NCBI RefSeq assembly: GCF_000016645.1
Contig: NC_009441.1
Location: 4,030,001 to 4,094,000 of the forward strand
Length of the DNA stretch: 64,000 nt
Direction of reading: 5' to 3'
Source of the DNA: Flavobacterium johnsoniae UW101
Lineage (GTDB): Bacteria; Bacteroidota; Bacteroidia; Flavobacteriales; Flavobacteriaceae
The position numbers and the translations under genes were made by a program. The notes below the pieces were generated by a model. The model was given only the letters and a program-made list of their open reading frames with translations. It had not been told where the DNA came from and did no database searches. Shown in pieces: positions 38,930-47,740 of the stretch (position 1 is the stretch's first letter; each line of letters opens with the position of its first letter).

Positions 38930-40345
38930 TTATTTTTCACTATTCTTTTCTTTTTTTGGAAGAACTGACTTTGGCAGCAAAAATAAAATCAGCAGTACGC
39001 TTATTAAGCAAAACAAATGAATAAATGTACCATAGAAAAAAGCGTTATAAAAATGCTTGAAATCTGTATTTCCTTTTACTAAATAGTAGAATACGCTTCC
39101 TGTCAATGCAATGCCCAATGCACCAAATAATTGCTGTACCGTAGAATAAACACCTGATGCGTTTCCAATCATATTTTGAGGCAGATTTTTTAAAGCTATA
39201 TTAGCAAATGAAGGTAAAACCAGCGCTACACCAACACCATGCAGAAACATTATTACATATCCTCTAAAATCAACTATTGGATAATAAAAAAGAACAAGCT
39301 GTAAAATGATGGCTGAAATAAGAAGCAGTACACCAAAAATCAATACAGTTTTACCAAACCGCGGTACTAATCTGGCTGATAAAAATGATGCCAGAATAAA
39401 CCCGCTTCCTTGAAATACAATAAAATATCCTGCCTGCATGGGAGAAAGCTGAATTCCTTCTTGTAAAAAAACAGCAAGCACAAAAAAGTAAGCATCAAGC
39501 ATTAACATAAAAAGTGCTGATGCTGAAACCGCCATATTGAAATTCCTGTTCTTAAAAAGTTCAAGGTTTAATAAAGGTTCTTTTTTATTTGATTTCCTTT
39601 TTATCTGCCTGAATATAAAAACACAAATAAATACGATTGATACTGGCAGGGTAATTTTAACCAAACCGCTTTGTTCTAAACCAACTGCCATGGAAAAGAC
39701 CAATAATGCGAGTCCAATACATAATATAAAAGCACTCCAATAATCCATTTGCAGGGAAGAATAATCTCTGGACGGATTAAGATAACGAATGGCAAGAAAA
39801 ATCCCCGAAGCACAAATAGGAATATTAATAAGAAATATATACCGCCAGGATTGATCAATTAAATATGGTTTGAGTTCTACCAAAAAACCACCCAGAAACT
39901 GTCCCAGCATAGTGCCAATACCAATCGCAATTCCATACCAGCTCATTGCGTAGGTGCGCTCTTTGTAATCTGTAAAAAGAACTTGTATATAAGACAAAAC
40001 CTGAGGAGACATCAATCCTGCACTTATTCCCTGAAAAAACCTCAAAATAATAAGATGGTCAGTCGAATCTGCAAAACCACAGCCCGCAGAGCTAATCATA
40101 AATAAGAGCATTCCTAAAACAAAAATTTTCTTTCTGCCGAAATAATCTCCAGTCTTACCTCCAATTATAAGGAAAGAAGCAAATCCAACCATGTACATGG
40201 CTACAACTAACTGAATTTTTCCATTACTTGAACCAAGCCCGCGCTGAATTGATGGAATAGCAACATTTACAATAAAGATATCCAAAATAGTGAGCAAATG
40301 TGCCAGCAGCAATATAAGGAGCGAAATGTATTTTTTATTTTTCAT
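38930..40345 (-). CDS. DHA2-family MFS exporter under TetR control
   Basis: A 471-residue inner-membrane protein with about 14 hydrophobic helices. The first helix ILLLAHLLTILDIFIVNVAIPSIQRGLG and the motif GIGTMLGQFLGGFLVEL resemble the DHA2 family. A TetR-family gene lies directly upstream on the same strand. The palindrome ATAGA-N4-TCTAT (40351-40364) sits six bases before the start and recurs before TetR. It probably exports a drug or an endogenous toxic compound. It is distinct from the exporter at 4534-6084. Confidence 0.88.
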   Translation of the reverse strand: MKNKKYISLLILLLAHLLTILDIFIVNVAIPSIQRGLGSSNGKIQLVVAMYMVGFASFLIIGGKTGDYFGRKKIFVLGMLLFMISSAGCGFADSTDHLIILRFFQGISAGLMSPQVLSYIQVLFTDYKERTYAMSWYGIAIGIGTMLGQFLGGFLVELKPYLIDQSWRYIFLINIPICASGIFLAIRYLNPSRDYSSLQMDYWSAFILCIGLALLVFSMAVGLEQSGLVKITLPVSIVFICVFIFRQIKRKSNKKEPLLNLELFKNRNFNMAVSASALFMLMLDAYFFVLAVFLQEGIQLSPMQAGYFIVFQGSGFILASFLSARLVPRFGKTVLIFGVLLLISAIILQLVLFYYPIVDFRGYVIMFLHGVGVALVLPSFANIALKNLPQNMIGNASGVYSTVQQLFGALGIALTGSVFYYLVKGNTDFKHFYNAFFYGTFIHLFCLISVLLILFLLPKSVLPKKEKNSEK

Positions 40346-40350
40346 AATAT

Positions 40351-40364
40351 ATAGAACAGTCTAT
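40351..40364. promoter_or_regulatory. TetR operator copy A, ATAGAACAGTCTAT
   Basis: Perfect 5-bp arms (ATAGA, TCTAT) around four bases, directly before the MFS start. The same core with a different spacer occurs before the TetR gene. Confidence 0.7.
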
Positions 40365-40384
40365 CTATTTTTGGTTAAAAAAAA

Positions 40385-40951
40385 TCAGAAAAACTGATTT
40401 ATACTTTTTTTTACGGCTTTTAAATCATTCGTATTTCCATTTATACCTGCCGAAACTACAGCTCCTTCTATCATCAAAAAAATACTGTTTTGCAGTGCAT
40501 TTTTTTCTATCAAAAGTGTTTTTTCTGTACTAATTTCATCAATTAACACATTAATGTACTCACGCTGGCGCTCTTTATGCGCCAGAACAAACTGTTCTAT
40601 TTTTTTATCTTCTCTGCCTATTTCAGCATTTATTTTTATAAAATGGCATCCTGAAAAATTTGATTCTTCCTGAAGTTTAATACGATAATCTATTAATTTA
40701 AGAAGCTTTTTTAACGGCTGTTTCTCGTCTTTTAAATAGTCATTGAGATTGGCAAAATATTCTGTTTCCTGCTGTTCAAGGTAATGGTACAACAAATCAC
40801 TTTTTGACTCATAGTGCTTGTAAAGTGAACCAATCGCAATATCTGCCTCTGCAATAATCTGATTAATTCCTGTGCTATTGAATCCCTGATGATAAAACAA
40901 ACGAGATGCTGTATCGAGTATTCTTTCTTTTACACTGCTTTTCTGTTTCAT
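40385..40951 (-). CDS. TetR-family repressor of the downstream MFS exporter
   Basis: A 188-residue regulator; the frame begins at TTG (40966) but the ATG at 40951 is the better start. N-terminal HTH signature ILDTASRLFYHQGFNSTGINQIIAEADIAIGSLYKHYESKSDLLYHY (about residues 9-57) and a helical effector domain. The stop lies 39 bases before the MFS start, with the ATAGA-N4-TCTAT motif in the gap and a second copy upstream of this gene (40983-40996). This supports repression of itself and of the exporter. Inducer unknown. Confidence 0.9.
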   Translation of the reverse strand: MKQKSSVKERILDTASRLFYHQGFNSTGINQIIAEADIAIGSLYKHYESKSDLLYHYLEQQETEYFANLNDYLKDEKQPLKKLLKLIDYRIKLQEESNFSGCHFIKINAEIGREDKKIEQFVLAHKERQREYINVLIDEISTEKTLLIEKNALQNSIFLMIEGAVVSAGINGNTNDLKAVKKSINQFF

Positions 40952-40982
40952 TTTATTTTTTGTCAAAGATAAACAAAAATAG

Positions 40983-40996
40983 ATAGAGTTATCTAT
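40983..40996. promoter_or_regulatory. TetR operator copy B, ATAGAGTTATCTAT
   Basis: Same core ATAGA-N4-TCTAT as copy A, embedded in a larger palindrome (AAATAGATA-N4-TATCTATTT, 40977-40998), 31 bases upstream of the TetR ATG. Confidence 0.75.
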
Positions 40997-41065
40997 TTAT
41001 TTTGAAATAAAAAAATATCAAAATATTGATAATTAAAACTTGTAATATATCTTATAAAGAAACGG

Positions 41066-41563
41066 TTACAAACTTTTCCCCATTACATAATCTTCCATCA
41101 AATATCCGTTTCCAATTTCTATATCAACGGTTTCTTTAATTTCGAAACCTAGTTTTTTATAGAAATTTAAAGCTGTATTGAAACGATTTACGTTTAATAA
41201 AAGTTCGTTTGAATTATTTTCTAAAGCCATTTTTGCAATTTCTTCAAACACTATTTTTCCGTAACCTTTTCCTTGTGTTTCCGGCAGAAGATAGATTTTA
41301 TGAATTTTGGTAATGGCTTCCTTTTTATAATTGTGTTCAATTCCGATAAAACCAATTACAGAATTAGAATCAGAAATCAAATAAAACAACTGTTCTTTAT
41401 TTTGAATTTGTTTTGAAAGCGCTTCATCAGAATAAATTAGATCTAACATATAATCTAATTGTTCTGCGGTCAAAATTTCGCCATAGGTTATTGGCCAGGT
41501 TATATGTGCAATTTCTTGAATTTTAGCAATATCTTCTACAAATGCTTCGGTAATTTTAATCAT
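41066..41563 (-). CDS. GNAT family N-acetyltransferase
   Basis: A 165-residue GNAT-fold enzyme: IHKIYLLPETQGKGYGKIVFEEIAKMA (the acetyl-CoA-binding motif A with the Q/R-x-x-G-x-G/A pattern, about residues 88-114) and NRFNTALNFYKKLGF (motif B). It transfers an acetyl group to an unknown amine. It begins one base after the guaC stop on the same strand, so it is co-transcribed with guaC and possibly translationally coupled. No ligand-specific residues can be assigned. Confidence 0.88.
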   Translation of the reverse strand: MIKITEAFVEDIAKIQEIAHITWPITYGEILTAEQLDYMLDLIYSDEALSKQIQNKEQLFYLISDSNSVIGFIGIEHNYKKEAITKIHKIYLLPETQGKGYGKIVFEEIAKMALENNSNELLLNVNRFNTALNFYKKLGFEIKETVDIEIGNGYLMEDYVMGKSL

Positions 41564-41564
41564 A

Positions 41565-42605
41565 TTATTTTTTAAAAACTTGATTTTCCTGTTCGCTTAC
41601 GCGGATGAAAGTCGTTCGTTTAGTCAATTCTTTTAATCTTGAAGCTCCAACATAAGTGCAAGTACTTCTTATTCCGCCTAATATATCTAAAACAGTATGA
41701 ATCACATCTCCTTTAAACGTAACCTGCACAGTTTTTCCTTCACTTGCCCTGTATTCTGCAACACCGCCAGAATGTTTATCCATTGCTGTTTTTGAACTCA
41801 TTCCGTAAAATTGTTTGAATTTTTCGCCTTTTACTTCTATTAGTTCACCACCGCTTTCTGTATGTCCTGCGAGCATTCCTCCCAACATTACAAAATCGGC
41901 TCCTGCTCCAAAAGCTTTAGCAACATCGCCCGGTGTTGTGCAGCCGCCATCGCTGATAATATGGCCGCCTAAACCGTGCGCTGCATCCGCACATTCGATA
42001 ATAGCCGATAACTGCGGATAACCAACACCTGTTTTTACACGAGTTGTACAAACAGAACCTGGTCCAATTCCGACTTTTACAATATCAGCACCCGCTAATA
42101 ATAGTTCTTCAGTCATTTCGCCTGTCACAACATTTCCAGCAATGATTATTTTATCAGGATATTGTTTTCGGGTTTTCTTTAAAAACTGTACAAAATGTTC
42201 AGAATAGCCGTTTGCAACATCAATACAGATAAATTTGAGCAACGGGTTTGCAGTAATTATTTTTTCAATCTTTTCGAAATCTTCTTTTCCAGTTCCTGTA
42301 CTTACGGCAATATAATCGTAAAAATCCGGAGTTACGTTCTTTAGAAATGTGTTCCATTGTTCTAAAGTGTAATGTTTGTGAATAGCGGTAAACAATTTTT
42401 CTTTAGCCAAAACCTGAGCCATTTCAAAGGTTCCGACTGTATCCATATTGGCAGCCATAATTGGAATTCCTGTCCAACTTGCAGTACTGTGCAAAAACTT
42501 GAAATTTTGTTCTAAAGAAACTTCAGACCTGCTTTTGAGTGTTGATCTTTTTGGCCTAAACATTACATCTTTAAACCCCAGTTTTAAGTCCATTTCTATT
42601 CTCAT
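41565..42605 (-). CDS. guaC: GMP reductase
   Basis: A 346-residue TIM-barrel enzyme that reduces GMP to IMP with NADPH, for purine interconversion. The start [29 protein letters not shown] matches GuaC, with the catalytic Cys186 in [23 protein letters not shown] domains of IMP dehydrogenase are absent, which separates the two. It heads an operon with a GNAT gene. A -7 element TACATTTG (42628-42635) lies 22 bases before the ATG. Confidence 0.94.
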   Translation of the reverse strand: MRIEMDLKLGFKDVMFRPKRSTLKSRSEVSLEQNFKFLHSTASWTGIPIMAANMDTVGTFEMAQVLAKEKLFTAIHKHYTLEQWNTFLKNVTPDFYDYIAVSTGTGKEDFEKIEKIITANPLLKFICIDVANGYSEHFVQFLKKTRKQYPDKIIIAGNVVTGEMTEELLLAGADIVKVGIGPGSVCTTRVKTGVGYPQLSAIIECADAAHGLGGHIISDGGCTTPGDVAKAFGAGADFVMLGGMLAGHTESGGELIEVKGEKFKQFYGMSSKTAMDKHSGGVAEYRASEGKTVQVTFKGDVIHTVLDILGGIRSTCTYVGASRLKELTKRTTFIRVSEQENQVFKK

Positions 42606-42627
42606 ATTTCAAGATTTTGGTTACTCT

Positions 42628-42635
42628 CAAATGTA
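42628..42635 (-). promoter_or_regulatory. -7 promoter element TACATTTG of guaC
   Basis: Exact TAnnTTTG on the - strand, 22 bases before the guaC ATG. Confidence 0.5.
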
Positions 42636-42707
42636 AGGAATTTTAGATTGTAGACTTTAGATTTTAGATTAACAAAAACTTGAACTTTTGAACAATTGAT
42701 TTACTTT

Positions 42708-42740
42708 GCGCGGGCTTCGACTCCGCTCAGCCTGACAAAC
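42708..42740. repeat. GGCTTCGACTCCGCTCAGCC word repeat
   Basis: The stretch CGGGCTTCGACTCCGCTCAG then CCTGACAAACG resembles a dispersed intergenic word seen in many Flavobacterium genomes. It is unusually G+C-rich for the window and directly precedes a tandem repeat. Confidence 0.45.
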
Positions 42741-42756
42741 GTGAAAACTGAAAAGT

Positions 42757-42821
42757 GAGACTGAAAACTGAGACTGAAAACTGAGACTGAAAACTGAGAC
42801 TGAAAACTGAGACTGAAAACT
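42757..42821. repeat. 13-bp perfect tandem repeat (5 copies)
   Basis: Five exact copies of GAGACTGAAAACT (65 bases), preceded by a degenerate half unit. It lies between the guaC promoter and the miaE stop codon, with the last copy ending 7 bases before the miaE stop. Copy number could vary between strains. Confidence 0.9.
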
Positions 42822-42828
42822 AAAAAAA

Positions 42829-43422
42829 CTACCCGTGAATCGTTTCTCCTTTTCCGTAATTGGTAATAATTGATTCTTCGAATGCTAACCATTCTCTCCA
42901 GCGTTTTTCAACGTCTATTCCGGTTCCGTATTTACGTGCGTATGTGATGAAAGTGGTATAATGTCCTGCTTCACTTTCCATTAATTCTCTATAGAAAACA
43001 GCTAATTCTTCGTCTTTAATATTTTCTGAAAGCACTTTAAAACGTTCACAGCTTCTTGCTTCAATCATTGCTGAGAATAATAATCTTTCAACAAGACCAG
43101 AAACACGGCTTCCGTCTCCGCTTCTTTTCATGTATTGGTATAGTTCATTTACGTAATCATCTTTACGCTCACGTCCTAATTTTAATCCTCTTTTGATGAT
43201 AATGTTGTGAACCTGTTCAAAATGATCAATTTCTTCTTTGGCTAAAGCCAATAAATCTTTTACTAAATCCTGATGTTCAGAATTATTGGTAATAATTGTA
43301 ATTGCGTTTGTTGCTGCTTTCTGCTCGCACCAAGCGTGATCTGTCAGAATCTCTTCGATGTTTTTCTCAACGATATTTACCCATCTTGGGTCTGTTGGCA
43401 ATTGTAATCTTAATACGCCCAT
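42829..43422 (-). CDS. miaE: tRNA-(ms2io6A)-hydroxylase
   Basis: A 197-residue ferritin-like diiron enzyme that hydroxylates the isopentenyl side chain of ms2i6A37 in tRNA. The iron-ligand motifs are visible: AWCEQKAATNAI with the ExxH-like helices, KEEIDHFEQVHNII (helix with E and H) and ESEAGHYTTFITYAR with E and H. MiaE is known in proteobacteria and Bacteroidota. It is a single gene 148 bases downstream of glyA on the same strand, across a large inverted repeat. Confidence 0.87.
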   Translation of the reverse strand: MGVLRLQLPTDPRWVNIVEKNIEEILTDHAWCEQKAATNAITIITNNSEHQDLVKDLLALAKEEIDHFEQVHNIIIKRGLKLGRERKDDYVNELYQYMKRSGDGSRVSGLVERLLFSAMIEARSCERFKVLSENIKDEELAVFYRELMESEAGHYTTFITYARKYGTGIDVEKRWREWLAFEESIITNYGKGETIHG

Positions 43423-43428
43423 TTTTTT

Positions 43429-43558
43429 AAGTCTTAAGGTTTGAAAGTCAAAAGTTATAAAGTCATTAGAAAACCTAAAAAGAAAAATCGAAGATCAAAA
43501 ACTAAACATAGAAATTCACATTCCATTTTTAGACTTTTGACCTTCGACTTTAAGACTT
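43429..43558. repeat. Long imperfect inverted repeat between miaE and glyA
   Basis: Left arm 43429-43456 (starting TAAGTCTTAAGGTTTGAAAG) and right arm 43532-43558 (starting GACTTTTGACCTTCGAC) match at about 22 of 27 positions as an inverted repeat. The gap spacer is AT-rich and holds no ORF. It is similar in style to the other gap elements. Confidence 0.6.
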
Positions 43559-43570
43559 TACGACTAATTT

Positions 43571-44845
43571 TTAATACGCAAAAATTGGTCTTTCGCTCAT
43601 TAATTCGTTTACTTCTTCAGCAACTTCTTCGATAACGTCTTCATTTGTATGATTTGTTAATACTTTATCGATAAGTGCTACGATAGTTTCCATATCTTTT
43701 TCAACTAAACCACGAGTTGTGATTGCAGCTGTTCCAACACGAATTCCAGAAGTGATAAATGGTGATTTATCATCAAAAGGAACCATGTTTTTGTTTACTG
43801 TAATTTCTGCTTTTACTAATGCATTTTCAGCTTCTTTACCAGAAATATTTTTATTTCTTAAATCGATAAGCATCATGTGGTTATCAGTTCCGCCAGAGAT
43901 AATGTTGTATCCTCTTTTTACGAAAGCATCTGCCATTGCGTTTGCATTTTTTTGCAACTGCATTGCATAAGTAAAGAACTCATCTTTAAGAGCTTCACCA
44001 AAAGCAACCGCTTTAGCAGCGATAATATGCATTAAAGGTCCACCTTGGTTTCCTGGGAAAACAGCTAAGTCTAATAATGAAGACATCATTCTGATTTCTC
44101 CTTTTGGAGTTGTTAACCCTTGTGGATTTGGGAAATCTTTCCCCATTAAGATTAGACCTCCACGTGGTCCTCTTAATGTTTTGTGAGTCGTTGTAGAAAC
44201 GATATGACAATGTGGAATTGGATCGCTTAATAATCCTTTTGCAATAAGCCCTGCCGGGTGAGAAATATCAGCAAATAAGATCGCTCCTACGCTGTCTGCA
44301 ATTTGTCTGAAACGAGCAAAATCCATATCACGAGAATAAGCCGAAGCTCCTGCGATGATTAATTTTGGCTGTTCTTTAGTTGCAATTTCCTGAATTTTAT
44401 CATAATCTAAACGTCCTGTTTCAGCATCTACACCGTAGAAAACCGGACGGTATAAACGTCCTGAGAAGTTTACAGGCGAACCGTGCGTTAAGTGACCACC
44501 ATGAGATAAGTCAAAACCTAAAATAGTATCACCAGGATTTAAACAAGCGTGGTAAACAGCAGTGTTTGCCTGAGAACCTGAGTGAGGCTGTACGTTTGCA
44601 TATTCAGCTCCAAATAATTCTTTTGCTCTGTCGATAGCAATCTGCTCGATAACGTCAACTACTTCACAACCGCCGTAGTATCTTTTGCCAGGATAACCCT
44701 CAGCATATTTGTTAGTTAAAACAGACCCAGCTGCTTCCATTACCTCATCACTTACAAAATTTTCTGAAGCGATAAGTTCTAATCCGTGAATTTGTCTATC
44801 TTTTTCCTCTTGGATAAGATCAAAAATTTGTTCGTCGCGTTGCAT
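43571..44845 (-). CDS. glyA: Serine hydroxymethyltransferase
   Basis: A 424-residue PLP enzyme interconverting serine and glycine with tetrahydrofolate. The frame opens at TTG (44881), but the ATG at 44845 matches the usual start ([14 protein letters not shown]). The PLP lysine is about Lys222 in [15 protein letters not shown], and [34 protein letters not shown] is the family N-terminal signature. A -7 element TATTTTTG at 44871-44878 lies in the divergent region opposite fahA. Confidence 0.95.
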   Translation of the reverse strand: MQRDEQIFDLIQEEKDRQIHGLELIASENFVSDEVMEAAGSVLTNKYAEGYPGKRYYGGCEVVDVIEQIAIDRAKELFGAEYANVQPHSGSQANTAVYHACLNPGDTILGFDLSHGGHLTHGSPVNFSGRLYRPVFYGVDAETGRLDYDKIQEIATKEQPKLIIAGASAYSRDMDFARFRQIADSVGAILFADISHPAGLIAKGLLSDPIPHCHIVSTTTHKTLRGPRGGLILMGKDFPNPQGLTTPKGEIRMMSSLLDLAVFPGNQGGPLMHIIAAKAVAFGEALKDEFFTYAMQLQKNANAMADAFVKRGYNIISGGTDNHMMLIDLRNKNISGKEAENALVKAEITVNKNMVPFDDKSPFITSGIRVGTAAITTRGLVEKDMETIVALIDKVLTNHTNEDVIEEVAEEVNELMSERPIFAY

Positions 44846-44870
44846 TTTTTCGTTTTTCGTTAATTTCCTG

Positions 44871-44878
44871 CAAAAATA
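44871..44878 (-). promoter_or_regulatory. -7 promoter element TATTTTTG of glyA
   Basis: Exact TAnnTTTG on the - strand, 25 bases before the glyA ATG. Confidence 0.5.
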
Positions 44879-44888
44879 CAAAAAAACG

Positions 44889-44919
44889 TTTGTGATACTG
44901 GCAGATTATGATATATTTG
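44889..44919 (+). promoter_or_regulatory. fahA promoter, TTTG-N19-TATATTTG
   Basis: The -33 TTTG (44889-44892) and the -7 TATATTTG (44912-44919) are both exact and separated by 19 bases, the best match to the Bacteroidota consensus in the window. It is 35 bases before the fahA ATG. Confidence 0.8.
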
Positions 44920-44954
44920 ACATATAATTTTTCAACAAATAATTAACATCAAAC

Positions 44955-46238
44955 ATGCCAATAACCGCCAACGATACAAATAGAAAATCATGGTTAGAAG
45001 TACCAGAAAATAGTGACTTCCCTATTCAAAATATTCCTTTCGGCGTGTTTCTTACCAAAGAAAATGTCGTTACAGTGGGAACTAGAATTGGCGATTACGC
45101 CATAGATTTAGGGGCTTTACAACAATTAAACTATTTTGAAGGAATAGAATTAACCGATGATATGTTTATGCAGGACACGCTGAATGATTTTATTTCTGAC
45201 GGAAAAAAAACATGGCGTTTGGTGCGAAATCGTATCGCTGATATTTTCGACGAGACTAATCCACAACTAAGAGATTCAACAAAACACCGAGATATTGTTA
45301 TATTTAAGATTGAAGATGTAGAAATGCAGCTTCCGGTTTTAATTGGTGATTATACAGATTTTTATTCAAGCAGAGAACATGCTACAAACGTAGGTAAAAT
45401 GTTCCGCGACCCAGAAAATGCTTTACTGCCAAACTGGCTTCATATTCCGGTTGGGTACCATGGAAGAAGTTCTACAATTGTACCATCTGGAATTCCGGTT
45501 CACAGGCCAATGGGACAAACATTACCTGCGGGTCATGATACTCCTGTTTTTGGAGCTTCGCGTTTAGTAGATTTCGAATTAGAAACGGCTTTCATTACTA
45601 CTGATGTGAATGTAATGGGAGAAAACATCTCAACTTACGAAGCAGAAGACTATATTTTTGGTATGGTTTTACTAAATGACTGGAGCGCGCGCGATATGCA
45701 AAAATGGGAATATGTGCCTCTTGGGCCATTCTTAGCAAAAAACTTTGCAACTTCAATTTCTCCGTGGATTGTAACTATGGATGCTTTAGAACCTTTTAGA
45801 ACCAAAGGCCCAAAACAAGATCCGTCTCCGCTTCCCTACTTACAAACAAAAGGAAAAAAAGCTTTTGATATTCATTTAGAAGTTTCTTTAAAACCAGAGA
45901 ATCAGGAAGAAACTGTGATTTCAAAATCCAACTTTAAATACATGTATTGGTCAATGGCACAGCAATTAACGCACCATACTTCTAATGGATGTCGTGTTAA
46001 TTCTGGAGACATGATGGGTTCTGGAACTATTTCTGGTCCAACTCCTGATAGTTTTGGTTCTATGCTGGAATTAACTTGGGGAGGAAAAAATCCGTTGAAA
46101 CTAAATGACGGAAGTGAACGTAAATTTATTGAAGATAATGACACTGTTATTATTCGTGGTTTCTGTGAAAACAACGAAGTAAGAATTGGTTTTGGTGAAG
46201 TTGCCAGCCAGCTTTTACCTCCATTTACAAGACAATGA
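44955..46238 (+). CDS. fahA: Fumarylacetoacetase
   Basis: A 427-residue two-domain hydrolase: SH3-like N-terminal part (1-120) and the FAH domain (about 125-420). It splits fumarylacetoacetate into fumarate and acetoacetate in tyrosine degradation. Visible motifs include DYTDFYSSREHATNVGKMFR (calcium/His region), HIPVGYHGRSSTIVPSG, and VLLNDWSARDMQKWEYVPLGPFLAKNF. It is a single gene with a strong promoter, divergent from glyA; other homogentisate-pathway genes are not in the window. Length fits the eukaryotic-type FAH. Confidence 0.93.
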   Translation: MPITANDTNRKSWLEVPENSDFPIQNIPFGVFLTKENVVTVGTRIGDYAIDLGALQQLNYFEGIELTDDMFMQDTLNDFISDGKKTWRLVRNRIADIFDETNPQLRDSTKHRDIVIFKIEDVEMQLPVLIGDYTDFYSSREHATNVGKMFRDPENALLPNWLHIPVGYHGRSSTIVPSGIPVHRPMGQTLPAGHDTPVFGASRLVDFELETAFITTDVNVMGENISTYEAEDYIFGMVLLNDWSARDMQKWEYVPLGPFLAKNFATSISPWIVTMDALEPFRTKGPKQDPSPLPYLQTKGKKAFDIHLEVSLKPENQEETVISKSNFKYMYWSMAQQLTHHTSNGCRVNSGDMMGSGTISGPTPDSFGSMLELTWGGKNPLKLNDGSERKFIEDNDTVIIRGFCENNEVRIGFGEVASQLLPPFTRQ

Positions 46239-46270
46239 AGAGCAGAGCAATCTGAAGATATATAGAAATA

Positions 46271-46300
46271 AAAAAAACCTTGGAAAGCCAAGGTTTTTTT
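46271..46300. terminator. Bidirectional terminator between fahA and the EEP gene
   Basis: AAAAAAACCTTGG pairs with CCAAGGTTTTTTT around AAAG, a symmetric hairpin with A/T tracts on both sides. It serves two convergent genes. Confidence 0.9.
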
Positions 46301-46341
46301 ATGCTTTATATTTAATCTTGAAAAAATTGAAAAAAAGCTAT

Positions 46342-47526
46342 TTATTCTAAGATCATCTTTACCCAAACCAAACGATGATCTGAACTTGATTCTCGTTTTT
46401 CAACTAATTCTGACATTGGTTCACCTTTTGCAGGCCAAAATACACCGCTATTAACAACTTTAAAACCAAGTCTGGATGGCAATACATAATCAGCTCGCAT
46501 TCTCCAAAAGGCTGTATGATTAACTCCAAAAGGATTTTCTGGACTATATGCAGCACCACCTTTACTGGCTGGCGTAAAGTCACTATTAATTTTCGGACTG
46601 TCTATTAAAGACTTTATACCTTCTCTAATAGCGTTTCCTTCAACTGGTGAAGCGTTTTGATCACCCATTATAACAAATCGAGAATCAGGAGACAAACCTC
46701 CTTTTACCCCTTTATCATCATAAATATACGAAGCCGAATTGTCTGAAATATAATCTCTCCAAAATCGGATCTCATCATGATTTCTTTTTCCATTTCGATC
46801 TTCTTCACCATCAAAAGTAGGAGGAGTTGGATGACTAACTAAAACGTGAACTGTTTTATTACCAACCTCTACAGGAACATCCCAGTGCGATTTTGAAGAT
46901 AATGGAAATTCTTTCCATGCTTTCTTACTGTACCAATCTGATCCATCTGCTTTTTTGGTAAGCAATGCTCCCGGCATATCTTTCCATTTAAAATGTTGAA
47001 AAGTACGAACCGCGTTAACATCAATAGGATATTTAGACAAAAGCATCATCCCATATTGTCCAGGGTACATACCAAATCCCCATGCATCATTTCCAAAATT
47101 ATTCAACTTTCCATCATTGTTCAAATCGTAAGGACTTGGCTGGCCAGTATTCACTGTCGAATAATAGTAGTAAGGATAATCAATGGCCACTGCCCCGCCT
47201 TGGCTCACATTCAAATAATTTTTTATAAACGCCTTTACACCAAGTTCAGGGTCTTTAATATAATCAAATTCGTTTAGCAAAATAACGTCTGGCCTAACGG
47301 TCTGAATAATGTGGGCAATATTTCTGATTTGAGCATTAACCCCTGAATTAAGCTGATAAATCAATATTTGCTCCGATTTTCCCATTGCACCTTTGGGAGA
47401 ATAATTATCAGATTCCATACTTACATTATAGGTAGCAAATGTAAGTTCAGTTTTTTCCTGTGCCTCAGACTGCGAAAATAGAACTCCGGAAGAAAGCACG
47501 GAAAGGATAAAAAATATTTTCTTCAT
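46342..47526 (-). CDS. Endonuclease/exonuclease/phosphatase family protein, exported
   Basis: A 394-residue secreted protein with signal peptide (about 1-20, cleavage near FSQ) and the EEP fold: TFATYNVSMES start, PDVILLNEFDYIKD (Glu/Asp ligand), HVLVSHPTPP, FVIMGDQNASPVEGNA (GDxN motif) and SSDHRLVWVKM (terminal SDH). These match the DNase I/phosphodiesterase superfamily, here the form with a large insertion. Substrates of the exported forms are often nucleic acid or phosphate esters. A -7 element TAGATTTG is at 47594-47601. Confidence 0.85.
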   Translation of the reverse strand: MKKIFFILSVLSSGVLFSQSEAQEKTELTFATYNVSMESDNYSPKGAMGKSEQILIYQLNSGVNAQIRNIAHIIQTVRPDVILLNEFDYIKDPELGVKAFIKNYLNVSQGGAVAIDYPYYYYSTVNTGQPSPYDLNNDGKLNNFGNDAWGFGMYPGQYGMMLLSKYPIDVNAVRTFQHFKWKDMPGALLTKKADGSDWYSKKAWKEFPLSSKSHWDVPVEVGNKTVHVLVSHPTPPTFDGEEDRNGKRNHDEIRFWRDYISDNSASYIYDDKGVKGGLSPDSRFVIMGDQNASPVEGNAIREGIKSLIDSPKINSDFTPASKGGAAYSPENPFGVNHTAFWRMRADYVLPSRLGFKVVNSGVFWPAKGEPMSELVEKRESSSDHRLVWVKMILE

Positions 47527-47593
47527 ATAAAATTAAATCTGCATTTCTGCATTGTTAAACATACGAATATAAGAAGGATGCCGGGACACAGGA

Positions 47594-47601
47594 CAAATCT
47601 A
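47594..47601 (-). promoter_or_regulatory. Candidate -7 element TAGATTTG of the EEP gene
   Basis: Matches TAnnTTTG on the - strand, 67 bases before the ATG. Confidence 0.35.
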
Positions 47602-47620
47602 TGTGTTAAATATACAACAA

Positions 47621-47648
47621 AAAAAAGCTGCCACTTTTGGTGACAGCT
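47621..47648 (-). terminator. Intrinsic terminator of aguA
   Basis: AGCTGTCAC pairs with GTGGCAGCT around CAAAA (one G-U), with eight T on the - strand. It lies about 93 bases after the aguA stop. Confidence 0.75.
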
Positions 47649-47740
47649 CAAATGATATAAGAAAGTCTCTGTATATCTGATAATTTTATAACAGATTAAA
47701 AAATAGAAAAGTGATTTTTTCTAATTTGCAGTTATTATTT

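Noticed and set aside
42757..42821. Possible CRISPR array
   Set aside because: The unit is 13 bases with no spacers and all copies are contiguous, so it is a tandem repeat. No cas genes are near.
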